This document shows positions 41,938-61,046 of a stretch of 64,000 bases of DNA, piece by piece. Position 1 is the stretch's first letter. Every line of letters begins with the position of its first letter. The translations under genes and the position numbers were made by a program. The DNA comes from Mycobacterium bohemicum DSM 44277 (GTDB lineage: Bacteria > Actinomycetota > Actinomycetes > Mycobacteriales > Mycobacteriaceae), in contig NZ_CSTD01000001.1 in NCBI RefSeq assembly GCF_001053185.1, forward strand, positions 1,792,333-1,856,332, in the 5' to 3' direction. Below the pieces are notes generated by a model. That model searched no databases, was not told where the DNA came from, and saw only the letters and a program-made list of their open reading frames with translations.

Positions 41938-42782
41938 TGGAGCTGCGGCGGGAGATCGACTGTGCCGCGGCGCGTCTCGCCGCAGCGGGGATCGACTCGG
42001 CCCGGCACGACGCCGAGCAGTTGGCCGCCCACCTGGCGGGCACCGAGCGCGGCCGGCTCGCGCTGCTCGAGGCGCCCGGCGAGGAATTCTTCGGCCGATA
42101 CCGGCAGATCGTGGCCCAGCGGTCGCGGCGGGTCCCCCTGCAGCACCTGATCGGGACCGCGTCGTTCGGGCCGGTGCAGCTGAATGTCGGTCCGGGCGTG
42201 TTCATCCCTCGTCCGGAGACCGAGGCGATTCTGGAATGGGCTCTGGCGCAACCGCTTCCGGACCGGCCGCTGATCGTCGACCTGTGCACCGGCTCCGGCG
42301 CGTTGGCGATCGCCCTGGCCCACCGCCTGCCCTCGGCGCGCGTCATCGGCGTCGACGACTCCGAGGACGCACTCGGCTACGCGCGCCGCAATGCCGAGGG
42401 CACGTCCGTGGAGTTGCTGCGCGCCGACGTCACCGACCCCGGGCTGCTCCCCGAGCTGGACGGCCGGGTGGACCTCGTCGTGGCGAACCCGCCCTACGTT
42501 CCCGACGACGCCGACGTCGCGCCCGAGGTGGCCGGGCACGATCCGCGGCACGCCGTGTTCGGCGGGCCGGACGGGATGGTGGTGATCGCGCCGATCGTCG
42601 GACTCGCCGCGCGCTGGCTGCGACCGGGCGGCCTGGTCGCCGTCGAGCACGACGACACCACGGCGCCCCAGACCGCCGCACTATTCTGTGCCGCAGGGCA
42701 ATTCGAGGACATCCGCACCCGCCACGACCTGGCCGGCCGGCCGCGGTTCGTGACGGCCGGACGGAGCGGCGCCGATGACTGA
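41934..42782 (+). CDS. prmC: Release factor glutamine N5-methyltransferase PrmC (HemK)
   Basis: A 282-residue methyltransferase. An N-terminal helical domain recognises the release factor; the SAM site shows [15 protein letters not shown], and the catalytic NPPY is at residues 185-188. It methylates the GGQ glutamine of release factors. Overlaps prfA (ATGA) and the sua5-like gene (its last bases contain the next start). Confidence 0.93.
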   Translation: MMELRREIDCAAARLAAAGIDSARHDAEQLAAHLAGTERGRLALLEAPGEEFFGRYRQIVAQRSRRVPLQHLIGTASFGPVQLNVGPGVFIPRPETEAILEWALAQPLPDRPLIVDLCTGSGALAIALAHRLPSARVIGVDDSEDALGYARRNAEGTSVELLRADVTDPGLLPELDGRVDLVVANPPYVPDDADVAPEVAGHDPRHAVFGGPDGMVVIAPIVGLAARWLRPGGLVAVEHDDTTAPQTAALFCAAGQFEDIRTRHDLAGRPRFVTAGRSGADD

Positions 42783-43428
42783 GGTGTTCGACTGCGCCGA
42801 CCCGGATCGGCGCGCGCTCGGCATCGCCTCGTCGGTCACGGCGCTCAAGGGCGGCAGGCTGGTCGTTCTGCCAACCGACACCGTGTACGGCATCGGCGCC
42901 GACGCATTCAACAGCGCCGCGGTGGCCGCCCTGCTGTCGGCCAAGGGCCGGGGTAGGGACATGCCCGTGGGTGTGCTCGTCGGCTCCTGGCACACCATCG
43001 AGGGGCTGGTCTACACGATGCCCGAGGGGGCCCGCGACCTCATCCGCGCATTCTGGCCCGGCGCGCTGAGTCTGGTTGTCCCGCAGGCGCCTTCGTTGCA
43101 ATGGGATCTGGGTGACGCTCACGGCACCGTGATGCTGCGGATGCCGCTGCACCCCGTCGCCATCGAGCTGCTGCGCGAGGTCGGTCCGATGGCGGTGTCC
43201 AGCGCTAACGTTTCGGGCCGCCCGCCGGCGGTCGATGCCGCCGAGGCGCGCGACCAGTTCGGTGACCTCGTCGACGTCTACCTCGACGCCGGGCCGTCCG
43301 CCCGGCAGGCCGCCTCCACGATCGTCGACCTCACCGGGCCGGCCCCGCGCATCCTGCGGGTCGGTCCGGTGAGCGCCGAGCGGGTCGCGGAGGTGCTCGG
43401 TGTCGATCCGGCGGTGCTGACCGCATAG
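42775..43428 (+). CDS. Threonylcarbamoyl-AMP synthase (Sua5/YrdC/TsaC family)
   Basis: A 217-residue YrdC-fold protein. The family residues appear in VLPTDTVYGIGADAFN and in KGRGRDMP, followed by VSSANVSGRPP, which form the ATP and threonine/bicarbonate site. The product is used to make the t6A base next to the anticodon of tRNAs. It is slightly longer than E. coli TsaC and lacks a full Sua5 C-terminal domain. The start overlaps prmC; it corresponds to Rv1301. Confidence 0.92.
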   Translation: MTEVFDCADPDRRALGIASSVTALKGGRLVVLPTDTVYGIGADAFNSAAVAALLSAKGRGRDMPVGVLVGSWHTIEGLVYTMPEGARDLIRAFWPGALSLVVPQAPSLQWDLGDAHGTVMLRMPLHPVAIELLREVGPMAVSSANVSGRPPAVDAAEARDQFGDLVDVYLDAGPSARQAASTIVDLTGPAPRILRVGPVSAERVAEVLGVDPAVLTA

Positions 43429-43466
43429 GGGGCCGGCGCGGTTTTTCGTGCCTCAGGTCGGTGCAG

Positions 43467-43472
43467 TAGGGT
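43467..43472 (+). promoter_or_regulatory. -10 box of wecA (leaderless transcript)
   Basis: TAGGGT is followed by six bases and then the wecA GTG, so the transcript should start at the start codon. The gene has no Shine-Dalgarno. Confidence 0.5.
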
Positions 43473-43478
43473 CTCGAG

Positions 43479-44666
43479 GTGTCCAGCCACGCAGCCAGCC
43501 TTGCCGGTGGATTCTTCGCTCTCTCCGATCGCAGCGCCGGTGTCCCGCTGCGCGAGCTGGCGCTCGTGGGGCTTACCGCGGCGATCATGACCTACTTCGC
43601 GACCGGCCCGGTGCGCGTGCTGGCCACCCGCCTGGGCGCCGTCGCCTATCCGCGGGAACGCGACGTGCACGTGACGCCGACGCCGCGGATGGGCGGGCTC
43701 GCGATGTTCATCGGAGTCGTCTCGGCCGTCTTCCTGGCGTCCCAGCTGCCCGCGCTCACCCGGGGCTTCGTCTATTCGACGGGGATGCCCGCGGTGCTGG
43801 TGGCCGGTGCGGTGATCATGGGGATCGGCCTCATCGACGACCGCTGGGGGCTCGACGCGCTGACCAAGTTCGCCGGTCAGATCACCGCGGCCAGCGTCCT
43901 GGTGACCATGGGTGTGGCCTGGAGTGTCCTCTATATCCCGCTGGGCGGCGTCGGCACCATCGTGCTGGACCAGGCGTCGTCGATCCTGCTAACCCTGGCG
44001 CTGACGGTGTCGGTGGTCAACGCGATGAACTTCGTCGACGGCCTCGACGGGCTGGCCGCCGGGCTGGGACTGATCACCGCGCTGGCGATCTGCATGTTCT
44101 CCGTTGGCCTGCTGCGCGATCACGGCGGCGACGTGCTGTTCTATCCGCCCGCCGTCATCTCGGTGGTGCTCGCGGGGGCGTGCCTCGGGTTCCTTCCGCA
44201 CAACTTTCATCGCGCGAAGATCTTCATGGGCGATTCGGGCTCGATGCTGATCGGCTTGATGCTCGCCGCCGCCTCGACCACGGCGGCGGGCCCGGTCTCC
44301 CAAAACGCCTACGGCGCGCGCGACGTGTTTGCTCTCCTCTCGCCGTTCCTGCTGGTCGCCGCGGTCATCTTCGTCCCGATGCTCGATCTGCTGCTGGCGA
44401 TCGTGCGCCGCACGCGTGCGGGACGCAGCGCGTTCAGCCCCGACAAGATGCATCTGCACCACCGGTTGCTGCAGATCGGCCATTCGCATCGCCGGGTGGT
44501 GTTGCTGATCTACCTCTGGGTCGGCATCGTCGCGTTCGGCGCGGCGAGCACGATCTTTTTCAATCCCCGCCACACCGCCATGGTGATGCTGGCGGCCATA
44601 GTGGTGGCCGGCGTCGCAACGATCATCCCGCTGCTGCGCCGCCGCGAAGACTACGACGACCAGTAG
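43479..44666 (+). CDS. wecA: Decaprenyl-phosphate N-acetylglucosaminephosphotransferase (WecA)
   Basis: A 395-residue polytopic membrane protein with about 11 helices, a member of the WecA/MraY family. It transfers GlcNAc-1-phosphate to decaprenyl phosphate, the first step of arabinogalactan linker synthesis. Catalytic motifs are GLIDDRWGLD (Mg-binding aspartates), NFVDGLDGLA, FMGDSGSM and the histidine-rich loop LHHRLLQIGH. The C-terminus is RRREDYDDQ. GTG start, leaderless. Called rfe in M. tuberculosis (Rv1302). It precedes the atp operon. Confidence 0.93.
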   Translation: MSSHAASLAGGFFALSDRSAGVPLRELALVGLTAAIMTYFATGPVRVLATRLGAVAYPRERDVHVTPTPRMGGLAMFIGVVSAVFLASQLPALTRGFVYSTGMPAVLVAGAVIMGIGLIDDRWGLDALTKFAGQITAASVLVTMGVAWSVLYIPLGGVGTIVLDQASSILLTLALTVSVVNAMNFVDGLDGLAAGLGLITALAICMFSVGLLRDHGGDVLFYPPAVISVVLAGACLGFLPHNFHRAKIFMGDSGSMLIGLMLAAASTTAAGPVSQNAYGARDVFALLSPFLLVAAVIFVPMLDLLLAIVRRTRAGRSAFSPDKMHLHHRLLQIGHSHRRVVLLIYLWVGIVAFGAASTIFFNPRHTAMVMLAAIVVAGVATIIPLLRRREDYDDQ

Positions 44667-44893
44667 TAGTAACCGTCTCTCGTGTGATAAGGTGCAGGTA
44701 GAACCCCCAAACGAGCCTCGCAGGCTACTGGCCGAACGGCCCATCGGACGCTGGTTCGACCGCGCCGGCTCACGCCGGACGCCGGGAGATACCCCTTGGG
44801 CAAATTCGGCTGTGGCGTGCGATACGCTCGGCGGGCCACCGATCAGTCGGTCGTGGGGTTCCCGTTCCGTCAAGCTGGGATTGAGGTGCTGCA
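44667..44893 (+). promoter_or_regulatory. Region upstream of the atp operon
   Basis: A 227-base gap between wecA and atpI, in which the atp promoter must lie unless transcription reads through from wecA. Candidate -10 boxes are TAAGGT (44688-44693) and TACGCT (44823-44828); the latter has TTGGGC about 21 bases upstream. Neither has a convincing -35. Confidence 0.3.
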
Positions 44894-45344
44894 GTGACGA
44901 CACCAGCGCAGGATGCGCCGTTGGTGTTTCCCTCTGTTGCGTTCCGTCCCGTCCGGCTTCTCGTCACCTGCCTCGTCATCACGGCCGCGGCCGTGTTGGC
45001 CGCCGGATTGTCCGGTCACCTGCTGGCGGGGGTCTTCTTCGGCATCGGCTTGCTGCTCGGTTTGCTCAACGCGCTGCTGGTGCGCCGGTCGGTCGCAGCG
45101 ATCACGGCCCAGGACCATCCGCTGAAAAGGTCGATGGCGGTGAACTCCGCGACCCGCCTGGCGGTCATCACGGTTCTCGCGCTGATCATCGCCTTTGTTT
45201 TCCGGCCGGCCGGTCTGGGCGTGATGTTCGGCCTGGCGCTGTTCCAGGTGCTGCTGGTCGCGACGACGGCGCTGCCGGTCTGGAAAAAGATCCGCGCCAC
45301 CGGGGTGGCGGCCCCCGAAGTGGCGGAGGAAAGGAACCCGGGCA

Positions 45345-45352
<8 letters not shown>
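44894..45352 (+). CDS. atpI: ATP synthase protein I (AtpI)
   Basis: A 152-residue membrane protein with four predicted helices (for example [19 protein letters not shown] and [15 protein letters not shown]). It heads the atp operon; in other bacteria AtpI helps assemble the c-ring. The GTG start has GAGGTG upstream. The last eight bases overlap the atpB start. Confidence 0.9.
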
Positions 45353-46444
<1,092 letters not shown>

Positions 46445-46453
46445 CTCGTGGTG

Positions 46454-46996
46454 ATGGGCGACACGAGTTTTGTTGTTCTGGCCGCGGGCCAGGGCGGCGA
46501 GGGCGGCAAGGGCGGCGGGAGTAACTTCCTCGTCCCCAATGGCACGTTCTTCTTCGTGCTGGCCATCTTCCTCATCGTGCTGGCCGTCATCGGCACCTTC
46601 GTCGTACCGCCGATTTTGAAGGTGATGCGCGAACGGGAAGCCATGGTCGCCAAGACCGTTGCCGACAACAAGAAGGCCGCCGAGCAGTTCGAGGCGGCCC
46701 GGGCCGACTACGAGGAAGCCCTCAAGGAGGCCCGCGTGCGGGCGTCGTCGTTGCGCGACGATGCCCGCGCGGAAGGCCGTAAGGTGGTCGAGGACGCGCG
46801 CGCCCGTGCCGAGCAACAGGTGATGTCGACATTGCAGATGGCCTCCGAGCAATTGAAGCGGGAGAGGGACGCCGTGGAATTGGACCTGCGCGCGAACGTG
46901 GCGAGCATGTCGGCGACGCTGGCCAGCCGCATCCTCGGTGTCGAGATCGCCCCCGTCGCCGCACCCACCTCGTCAACCGGGAAGTCCGGGCGGTAG
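46454..46996 (+). CDS. atpF: ATP synthase subunit b
   Basis: A 180-residue subunit: a glycine-rich N-terminal segment, one membrane helix ([20 protein letters not shown], about 32-51), then a long charged coiled coil that forms half of the stator stalk. I chose the ATG giving MGDTSFVV, as in the M. tuberculosis protein; two GTGs three and six bases upstream are alternatives. It pairs with the b-delta fusion next door. Confidence 0.92.
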   Translation: MGDTSFVVLAAGQGGEGGKGGGSNFLVPNGTFFFVLAIFLIVLAVIGTFVVPPILKVMREREAMVAKTVADNKKAAEQFEAARADYEEALKEARVRASSLRDDARAEGRKVVEDARARAEQQVMSTLQMASEQLKRERDAVELDLRANVASMSATLASRILGVEIAPVAAPTSSTGKSGR

Positions 46997-47002
46997 CAAC
47001 GC

Positions 47003-48343
47003 ATGTCGACTTTCATCGGACAGCTGATCGGCTTCGCGCTCATCGTGTTTCTGGTGGTGCGTTACGTCGTGCCGCCCGTGCGTCGTTTGATGGCCGCGCG
47101 GCAAGACGCGGTGCGCCAACAATTGAAGGACTCCGCCGCGGCGGCCGATCGCTTGACGGAATCCACCTCGGCCCACGACAAGGCCGTGGAGGAGGCCAAG
47201 GCGGAGGCCGAGCGGATCGTCGAAGAGGCGCAGACGGATTCGGGCCGCATCGCCGAGCAGCTGCGGGCCCAGTCCGGCGTCGAGGCGGAACGCATCGAAT
47301 CCCAGGGCACCCGCCAGGTCGACCTGCTGCGGACCCAGCTGAGCCGCCAGCTTCGCTTCGAGCTCGGTCACGAGGCCGTGCGCCGGGCCGGCGAATTGGT
47401 GCGGGACTACGTCGCCGACCCTGCCCAGCAGTCGGCCACGGTCGACCGGTTCCTGGACGATCTCGAGGCCATGGCGCCCGCACCCGCCGAAGTCGCCTAC
47501 CCGCTGCTGACCAAGATGCGGTCGGCGAGTCGGGCTGCGCTGACCGATCTGATGGATCGCTTTCGCGACATCGCCAAAAACCTCGACAACGACGCCCTTT
47601 CCAACGTTTCCCGCGAACTGGTCGCGGTGGGGCAGATGCTGGACCGCGAGATTGTGGTGACCCGGTACCTCACGGTGCCCGCCGAAGACGCCGCGCCCCG
47701 GGTCACGTTGATCGAGCGACTGGTAACGGGCAAGGTCGGCGACGCCACCCTGGACATCCTGCGACTTGCGGTCTCGGAGCGCTGGTCGGCCAACGCCGAC
47801 CTTGTCGCCGCCATCGAACACATCTCCCGGCAGGCGCTGCTGGAGGTCGCCGAGCGGGAAAACAAGGTCGACGAGGTCGAGGACCAGCTATTCCGGTTCT
47901 CCCGAATCCTCGACGCGCAACCGAGACTGGCGATTCTGTTGGGCGACTACGCCGTTCCGGTGGAGGGCCGGGTCGGCTTGCTGCACAAGGTGCTTGAGGG
48001 CTCGAGCGGCTCGGTCAACCCGATCGTGCGGGCACTGCTGACCCAGACCATCGAGCTGCTGAGGGGCCAGAACGCCGACGAGGCCGTTCAGTTCCTGGCC
48101 GAGGTGGCCGTGGCGCGCCGCGGCGAAGTCGTCGCGCAGGTCAACGCCGCGGCCGAACTCAGCGATGAGCAACGGGGCCGCGTCACCGAAGTGCTCAGCC
48201 GCATCTACGGCCACCCGGTGGCGGTGCAGCTGCAGGTCGACGCCGAGCTGCTGGGCGGGCTGCTGATCTCCGTGGCCGACGAGGTCATCGACGGGACACT
48301 CTCATCGCGTCTGGCCGCCGCCGAGGCCCAGTTGCCGGACTGA
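47003..48343 (+). CDS. atpH: ATP synthase fused b'-delta subunit
   Basis: A 446-residue fusion typical of mycobacteria. Residues 1-25 form a membrane helix ([19 protein letters not shown]), about 30-170 a b-type coiled coil, and about 190 to the end an OSCP/delta-like domain ending in a beta-sheet with [18 protein letters not shown], which caps F1. The start ATG is six bases past the atpF stop. It thus replaces a second b subunit and delta. Confidence 0.95.
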   Translation: MSTFIGQLIGFALIVFLVVRYVVPPVRRLMAARQDAVRQQLKDSAAAADRLTESTSAHDKAVEEAKAEAERIVEEAQTDSGRIAEQLRAQSGVEAERIESQGTRQVDLLRTQLSRQLRFELGHEAVRRAGELVRDYVADPAQQSATVDRFLDDLEAMAPAPAEVAYPLLTKMRSASRAALTDLMDRFRDIAKNLDNDALSNVSRELVAVGQMLDREIVVTRYLTVPAEDAAPRVTLIERLVTGKVGDATLDILRLAVSERWSANADLVAAIEHISRQALLEVAERENKVDEVEDQLFRFSRILDAQPRLAILLGDYAVPVEGRVGLLHKVLEGSSGSVNPIVRALLTQTIELLRGQNADEAVQFLAEVAVARRGEVVAQVNAAAELSDEQRGRVTEVLSRIYGHPVAVQLQVDAELLGGLLISVADEVIDGTLSSRLAAAEAQLPD

Positions 48344-48401
48344 CCACGAACGATTCATCACAACCGACGCGAACACAGATCAAGTAGGAAGACGAAAAGC
48401 C

Positions 48402-50066
<1,665 letters not shown>

Positions 50067-50072
50067 CGGACA

Positions 50073-50984
50073 ATGGCTGCCACACTTCGGGAACTACGGG
50101 GCCGGATTCGCTCCGCGGGGTCGATCAAGAAGATCACCAAGGCCCAGGAGATGATCGCGACCTCGCGCATCGGCAGGGCGCAGGCGCGGTTGGAATCCGC
50201 ACGGCCCTATGCCTTTCAGATCACCGCGATGCTCACCACCCTGTCCGCCGAGGCCGCACTCGACCACCCGCTGCTGGTCGAGAGGGCAGAACCCAAGCGG
50301 GCGGGAGTCCTGGTGGTCTCCTCCGACCGCGGTCTGTGCGGCGCGCACAACTCCGGCATCTTCCGCCGCTCCGAGGAGCTGTTCTCCCTGTTGCGGGAGG
50401 AAGGCAAGACGCCGGTGGTGTACACGGTGGGCCGTAAGGCGCTGAATTACTTCAGGTTCCGCAACTGGGACATCACCGAATCGTGGACGGGATTCTCCGA
50501 GCAACCCTCGTATGAAGACGCCGCGGAGATCGCCTCGACCTTGGTCGATACCTTCATGAAGGGCGCGGGCGACGACGATCAGACCGGCGACGAGCAGGGC
50601 GTCGACGAACTGCACGTCGTGTACTCGGAGTTCAAGTCGATGATGTCGCAGGCGGCGGTGGCCCACCGCATCGCCCCGCTGATCGTGGAGTATGTCGAAG
50701 AGCCCGAGGAGCTGCACACCCTGTACTCGTTCGAGCCCGGCGCCACAACGCTTTTCGAGGCGTTGCTGCCCCGGTACATCACGACGCGCGTCTACGCGGC
50801 ACTGCTGGAATCCGCGGCATCGGAGCTGGCGTCGCGGCAGCGCGCGATGAAGTCGGCCACCGACAACGCCGACGACTTGATCAAAGAGCTGACGCTGATG
50901 GCAAACCGCGAGCGGCAGGCTCAGATCACCCAGGAAATCAGCGAAATCGTTGGCGGCGCAAACGCGCTCGCCGATGCTAAGTAG
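50073..50984 (+). CDS. atpG: ATP synthase subunit gamma
   Basis: A 303-residue rotor subunit with N- and C-terminal coiled-coil helices ([40 protein letters not shown]). An extra acidic loop near 167-180 ([12 protein letters not shown]) interrupts the central domain; such a loop is specific to mycobacteria and limits reverse ATP hydrolysis. Starts six bases after atpA. Confidence 0.95.
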   Translation: MAATLRELRGRIRSAGSIKKITKAQEMIATSRIGRAQARLESARPYAFQITAMLTTLSAEAALDHPLLVERAEPKRAGVLVVSSDRGLCGAHNSGIFRRSEELFSLLREEGKTPVVYTVGRKALNYFRFRNWDITESWTGFSEQPSYEDAAEIASTLVDTFMKGAGDDDQTGDEQGVDELHVVYSEFKSMMSQAAVAHRIAPLIVEYVEEPEELHTLYSFEPGATTLFEALLPRYITTRVYAALLESAASELASRQRAMKSATDNADDLIKELTLMANRERQAQITQEISEIVGGANALADAK

Positions 50985-52478
<1,494 letters not shown>

Positions 52479-52512
52479 GGATCGGTAACAAGCTTGTGAA
52501 AGGCGCTGTGCC

Positions 52513-52878
52513 ATGGCCGAGTTGAACATCGAGATCGTCGCCGTCGACCGCAAGATCTGGTCGGGTGAGGGGACGTTCCTGTTCACCCGCACCACCGCGG
52601 GGGAGATCGGCATACTGCCCCACCACATTCCGCTGGTCGCTCAGTTGGTCGACGACGCCATGGTCCGCGTCGAACGCGAGGGTGAGGACGACCTGCGGAT
52701 CGCGGTCGACGGCGGATTCTTGTCGGTGACCGAGGAGTCGGTCACCGTCCTGGCGGAGTCGGCGGAGTTCGAGTCGGAGATCGACGAGAGCTCCGCCAGA
52801 GAGGATTCGGAGTCCGACGATCCTCGCATCGCGGCGCGCGGCCGAGCCAGGTTGCGCGCCGTCGGCGCGATCGACTGA
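52513..52878 (+). CDS. atpC: ATP synthase subunit epsilon
   Basis: A 121-residue subunit: an N-terminal beta sandwich ([15 protein letters not shown]) and a short C-terminal helix pair rich in Arg ([12 protein letters not shown]). As usual for mycobacteria it is shorter than the E. coli subunit. It closes the atp operon, with the DUF2550 gene starting seven bases later. Confidence 0.94.
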   Translation: MAELNIEIVAVDRKIWSGEGTFLFTRTTAGEIGILPHHIPLVAQLVDDAMVRVEREGEDDLRIAVDGGFLSVTEESVTVLAESAEFESEIDESSAREDSESDDPRIAARGRARLRAVGAID

Positions 52879-52884
52879 CCCTCG

Positions 52885-53328
52885 ATGAGCGCGCCCATGA
52901 ACGGCATGGTCGTGCTCGTCGTCGTGTTGGCCGCCGCCGTCGTCGCCCTGAGCTACCGATTGTGGAAGCTGCGCCAGGGCGGGACGGCGGGCATCATGCG
53001 CGACATTCCCGCGGTCGGGGGTCACGGCTGGCGGCACGGCGTAATCCGTTACCGCGGCGGCGAAGCCGCGTTTTACCGGCTGTCCAGTCTGCGCCTGTGG
53101 CCGGACCGCCGGCTCAGCCGCAGGGGCGTGGAGATCGTGGCCCGGCGCGCGCCCCGCGGCGACGAGTTCGACATCATGACCCATGAGATCGTCGTCCTGG
53201 AGTTGCGCGACACCACTCAGGACCGCCGGTCCGGTTACGAGCTTGCCCTCGACCGTGGCGCGCTGACCGCGTTCCTGTCGTGGCTGGAGTCGCGCCCGTC
53301 CCCGCGGGCCCGCCGCCGCAGCGTCTAG
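52885..53328 (+). CDS. DUF2550 membrane-anchored protein (Rv1312-like)
   Basis: A 147-residue protein with one N-terminal membrane helix (MVVLVVVLAAAVVALSYRLW) and a basic DUF2550 domain (RDIPAVGGHGWRHGVIRYRGGEAAFYRL), ending in an Arg-rich tail. It follows atpC directly in mycobacteria. The function is unknown, but the conserved placement suggests a role linked to the ATP synthase. An alternative ATG at residue 5 is possible. Confidence 0.88.
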   Translation: MSAPMNGMVVLVVVLAAAVVALSYRLWKLRQGGTAGIMRDIPAVGGHGWRHGVIRYRGGEAAFYRLSSLRLWPDRRLSRRGVEIVARRAPRGDEFDIMTHEIVVLELRDTTQDRRSGYELALDRGALTAFLSWLESRPSPRARRRSV

Positions 53329-53774
53329 CCGTCTGCCCCCGGCCACGGCGAAATCGTTTGGCAGCCATACTCTTCCGGGGCCACGTCGCGCAGCGTTTCG
53401 CTGAACTGCCAGCGGTGCCCGGCGAGATCCGCAACGGTACATTCCCGCTCGCCGTATTCGCGGTCGGTGGGCGGCTCCAGAACCGTGGCCCCGGCCGCTC
53501 GCGCGCGCTCGAACTGGGCGGCGACGTCGTCGACGCGCACCTTGATCTCGTGCGTCACGCTCTCGGGCCGGGGCGGTTGCCGCTCACCGGCCGCGTCCGC
53601 CACGATCACCGCGCCGCCCGCGCCGACGCTCATCTGCGCCCGGTGGCTGTCGCCGATCCGCGTGCGCTCGGTAAAGCCGAACGCCGCGGTGAGCCAGTCC
53701 ACCGCCGCCCTGACGTCGGGATAGACGAGCACGGGGATCACCGTCACCGGCGGTATCGACCGATTGCGTCGCAT
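53325..53774 (-). CDS. VOC-family protein (PhnB/glyoxalase-like)
   Basis: A 149-residue VOC-fold protein: VIPVLVYPDVRAAVDWLTAAFGF at the start, THEIKVRVDDVAAQFERARAAGA in the second half and DLAGHRWQFSET near the end, resembling the PhnB/YycE group. Metal ligands are poorly conserved, so a binding role is possible. Its stop overlaps that of the DUF2550 gene by four bases (convergent). The M. tuberculosis locus has a transposase remnant here. Confidence 0.8.
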   Translation of the reverse strand: MRRNRSIPPVTVIPVLVYPDVRAAVDWLTAAFGFTERTRIGDSHRAQMSVGAGGAVIVADAAGERQPPRPESVTHEIKVRVDDVAAQFERARAAGATVLEPPTDREYGERECTVADLAGHRWQFSETLRDVAPEEYGCQTISPWPGADG

Positions 53775-53775
53775 G

Positions 53776-54360
53776 CTATCCGCCGTCGGCCGCGCCGCCG
53801 CCCGGTTTCCACAACACGTCGCCCTCGGGATTGGCCGCGCGCGCCAGGATGAACAGCAGATCGGACAGGCGGTTGAGGTATTTCGCCGGCAGCGCGCTCA
53901 TGGTGTCCGGCGCGGCGTTGACCGCGGCCCACGCCGAGCGCTCCGCCCGCCGCACCACCGTGCGGGCGACGTGCAGGAGCGCCGACAGGGGTGAACCACC
54001 CGGCAGCACAAAGGAATTGAGCGCCGGCAGCGGCTCGTTGTACTCGTCGCACCAGCGTTCGAGCCGATCGATGTAGGGCTGGGTCACCCGAAGCGGCGGA
54101 TATTGCGGGTTTTCCACCACGGGGGTGGACAGGTCCGCACCGGCGTCGAACAGGTCGTTCTGGACTTGCCGCAGCAACCCGGCAAGCGTTTCGTCGGGCT
54201 GTCCCAAGGCGATCGCGACGCCGATCGCGGAGTTGGCCTCGTCGCAGTCGGCGTACGCCACCAGCCGCGGGTCGTTCTTGGAGACCCGCGAGAAGTCGCT
54301 CAATCCGGTGGTCCCGTCGTCACCGGTGCGCGTATAGATGCGGGTCAGGTGTATAGCCAT
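53776..54360 (-). CDS. Cob(I)alamin adenosyltransferase, PduO type
   Basis: A 194-residue PduO-type ATP:cob(I)alamin adenosyltransferase making coenzyme B12. It begins with the ATP-binding TRTGDDGTTGL and has the helix-bundle signatures VYADCDEANSAIG-like (YADCDEANSAIG), LPGGSPLSALLHVARTVVRRAER and LNRLSDLLFILAR. The start is the ATG preceding IHLTRIYTRTGDD. Matches Rv1314c by position and length. It is divergent from murA with a 78-base gap. Confidence 0.92.
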   Translation of the reverse strand: MAIHLTRIYTRTGDDGTTGLSDFSRVSKNDPRLVAYADCDEANSAIGVAIALGQPDETLAGLLRQVQNDLFDAGADLSTPVVENPQYPPLRVTQPYIDRLERWCDEYNEPLPALNSFVLPGGSPLSALLHVARTVVRRAERSAWAAVNAAPDTMSALPAKYLNRLSDLLFILARAANPEGDVLWKPGGGAADGG

Positions 54361-54425
54361 GAGCAAACGGTACAAGGCGCGCATCGTCGTCAAGCGGGCT
54401 GACTGACAAGCCGGTACCGCATCAC

Positions 54426-54431
54426 TAAACT
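54426..54431 (+). promoter_or_regulatory. -10 box of murA (leaderless transcript)
   Basis: TAAACT matches TANNNT and is followed by seven bases and the murA GTG, so translation would begin at the transcript's 5' end. Confidence 0.5.
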
Positions 54432-54438
54432 GACCCGG

Positions 54439-55692
54439 GTGGCTGAGCGATTCGTGGTGACCGGCGGTAACCGGTTGTCCGGCGAAGTCGCAGTGGGGGG
54501 CGCCAAGAACAGCGTGCTCAAGCTCATGGCCGCGACGCTGCTGGCCGAGGGCACCAGCACGATCACGAACTGCCCCGACATCCTGGACGTTCCGCTCATG
54601 GCCGAGGTGTTGCGCGGCCTGGGCGCGACCGTGGAACTCGACGGCGACGTCGCCCGGATCACCTCGCCGGACGAGCCGAAGTACGACGCCGACTTCGCGG
54701 CGGTGCGGCAGTTCCGGGCCTCGGTCTGCGTGCTGGGGCCGCTGGTCGGGCGGTGCAAGCGGGCCAGGGTGGCGCTGCCCGGCGGCGACGCGATCGGATC
54801 GCGTCCCCTGGACATGCACCAGGCCGGGCTGCGGCAGCTGGGCGCGCAATGCAACATCGAGCACGGCTGCGTGGTCGCTCAGGCGGACACGTTGCGGGGG
54901 GCCGAGATTCAGTTGGAATTCCCTTCGGTGGGGGCCACCGAGAACATCCTGATGGCCGCGGTCCTGGCCGAGGGCGTGACGACGATCCACAATGCGGCGC
55001 GCGAGCCCGACGTCGTCGACCTGTGCACCATGCTCAACCAGATGGGGGCGCGGGTCGAGGGTGCGGGTTCGCCGACCATGACCATCACCGGCGTGCCGCG
55101 CCTGCATCCGACCGAGCACCGGGTGATCGGGGACCGCATCGTCGCCGCCACCTGGGGCATCGCCGCGGCGATGACGCGCGGGGACATCTCCGTGACCGGC
55201 GTCGACCCGGCGCACCTGCAGGTGGTGCTGCACAAACTGCACGACGCCGGCGCCACGGTCACCCAGACCGACAACAGCTTTCGGATCACCCAGTACGAGC
55301 GGCCCAAGGCCGTCAACGTCGCAACGCTGCCGTTCCCCGGATTCCCGACCGACCTGCAGCCGATGGCTATCGCCCTGGCCTCCATCGCCGATGGCACGTC
55401 GATGATCACCGAGAACGTGTTCGAGGCCCGGTTCCGATTTGTCGAAGAGATGATCCGCCTGGGCGCCGACGCGCGCACTGACGGCCATCACGCCGTGGTC
55501 CGGGGCCTCCCGCAATTGTCCAGCGCGCCGGTGTGGTGCTCGGACATCCGCGCCGGCGCCGGCCTGGTGTTGGCGGGGCTGGTCGCCGACGGTGACACCG
55601 AGGTCCACGACGTGTTCCACATCGATCGCGGCTACCCGTTGTTCGTGGAAAACCTGGCGATTTTGGGAGCCGAGATCGAGCGGGTAGAGTAG
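54439..55692 (+). CDS. murA: UDP-N-acetylglucosamine 1-carboxyvinyltransferase MurA
   Basis: A 417-residue EPSP-synthase-fold enzyme that transfers enolpyruvate to UDP-GlcNAc, the first committed step of peptidoglycan synthesis. The N-terminal [10 protein letters not shown] holds the Lys-Asn pair. At the loop site where most bacteria have cysteine (PGGC) this protein has aspartate: PGGDAIG, Asp117. That substitution removes the fosfomycin target and is known in mycobacteria. GTG start, leaderless. It lies directly upstream of the rRNA promoters. Confidence 0.95.
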   Translation: MAERFVVTGGNRLSGEVAVGGAKNSVLKLMAATLLAEGTSTITNCPDILDVPLMAEVLRGLGATVELDGDVARITSPDEPKYDADFAAVRQFRASVCVLGPLVGRCKRARVALPGGDAIGSRPLDMHQAGLRQLGAQCNIEHGCVVAQADTLRGAEIQLEFPSVGATENILMAAVLAEGVTTIHNAAREPDVVDLCTMLNQMGARVEGAGSPTMTITGVPRLHPTEHRVIGDRIVAATWGIAAAMTRGDISVTGVDPAHLQVVLHKLHDAGATVTQTDNSFRITQYERPKAVNVATLPFPGFPTDLQPMAIALASIADGTSMITENVFEARFRFVEEMIRLGADARTDGHHAVVRGLPQLSSAPVWCSDIRAGAGLVLAGLVADGDTEVHDVFHIDRGYPLFVENLAILGAEIERVE

Positions 55693-55752
55693 CCAAAGTC
55701 AGTGCCCCACAAGCGCGATCGCCACTCCATGGAGATCGAAACCTGGGGCCAC

Positions 55753-55782
55753 TTGACTCCCTCGCCGGATCGGTACTAGCCT
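55753..55782 (+). promoter_or_regulatory. rRNA operon promoter P1
   Basis: TTGACT (55753-55758), an 18-base spacer, then TAGCCT (55777-55782). It matches the P1 promoter of the mycobacterial rrnA operon in position, between murA and rrs. Confidence 0.75.
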
Positions 55783-55835
55783 GGCACGGCTGCCCCGAAG
55801 CGGTCTCCGACTTACAGGATGACCAAAATTGGGGC

Positions 55836-55865
55836 TTGACGCCCCCGCCAGACTGATATTAAGCT
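55836..55865 (+). promoter_or_regulatory. rRNA operon promoter PCL1
   Basis: TTGACG (55836-55841), an 18-base spacer and TAAGCT (55860-55865). It lies 83 bases downstream of P1 with similar spacing and a similar downstream sequence, consistent with a duplicated promoter unit. Confidence 0.75.
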
Positions 55866-55889
55866 GGCAGGGTTGCCCGGAAGCGGGCG

Positions 55890-56056
55890 GAACAAGTGTT
55901 GTTTGAGAACTCAATAGTGTGTTTGGTGTAATTGTTTGTTGTTGTTTTTGACCGCACCTCACACTCCCCGTGTGTGGGTGTGGTCGTTATTTAGATGTCA
56001 GTAATGACGTCTTGTCAGGTTATCTCTGATTTGAATTCACCTCGTTATCGAGGAGA
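55890..56056 (+). promoter_or_regulatory. rRNA leader with antitermination-like boxes
   Basis: The leader before 16S contains TTGTTTGAGAACTCAATAG (from about 55,898), a motif typical of mycobacterial rRNA antitermination signals, followed by TGTTTGG. A short hairpin (CCTCGTTATCGAGG) just before the 16S start may take part in processing. Confidence 0.5.
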
Positions 56057-60963
<4,907 letters not shown>

Positions 60964-61046
60964 ACACATCGCAACCACATATCCATGCCCATGTCATTAT
61001 TGACGTGGACACCACACCCCCCACCGATACCCAAATTTAAATAGAG

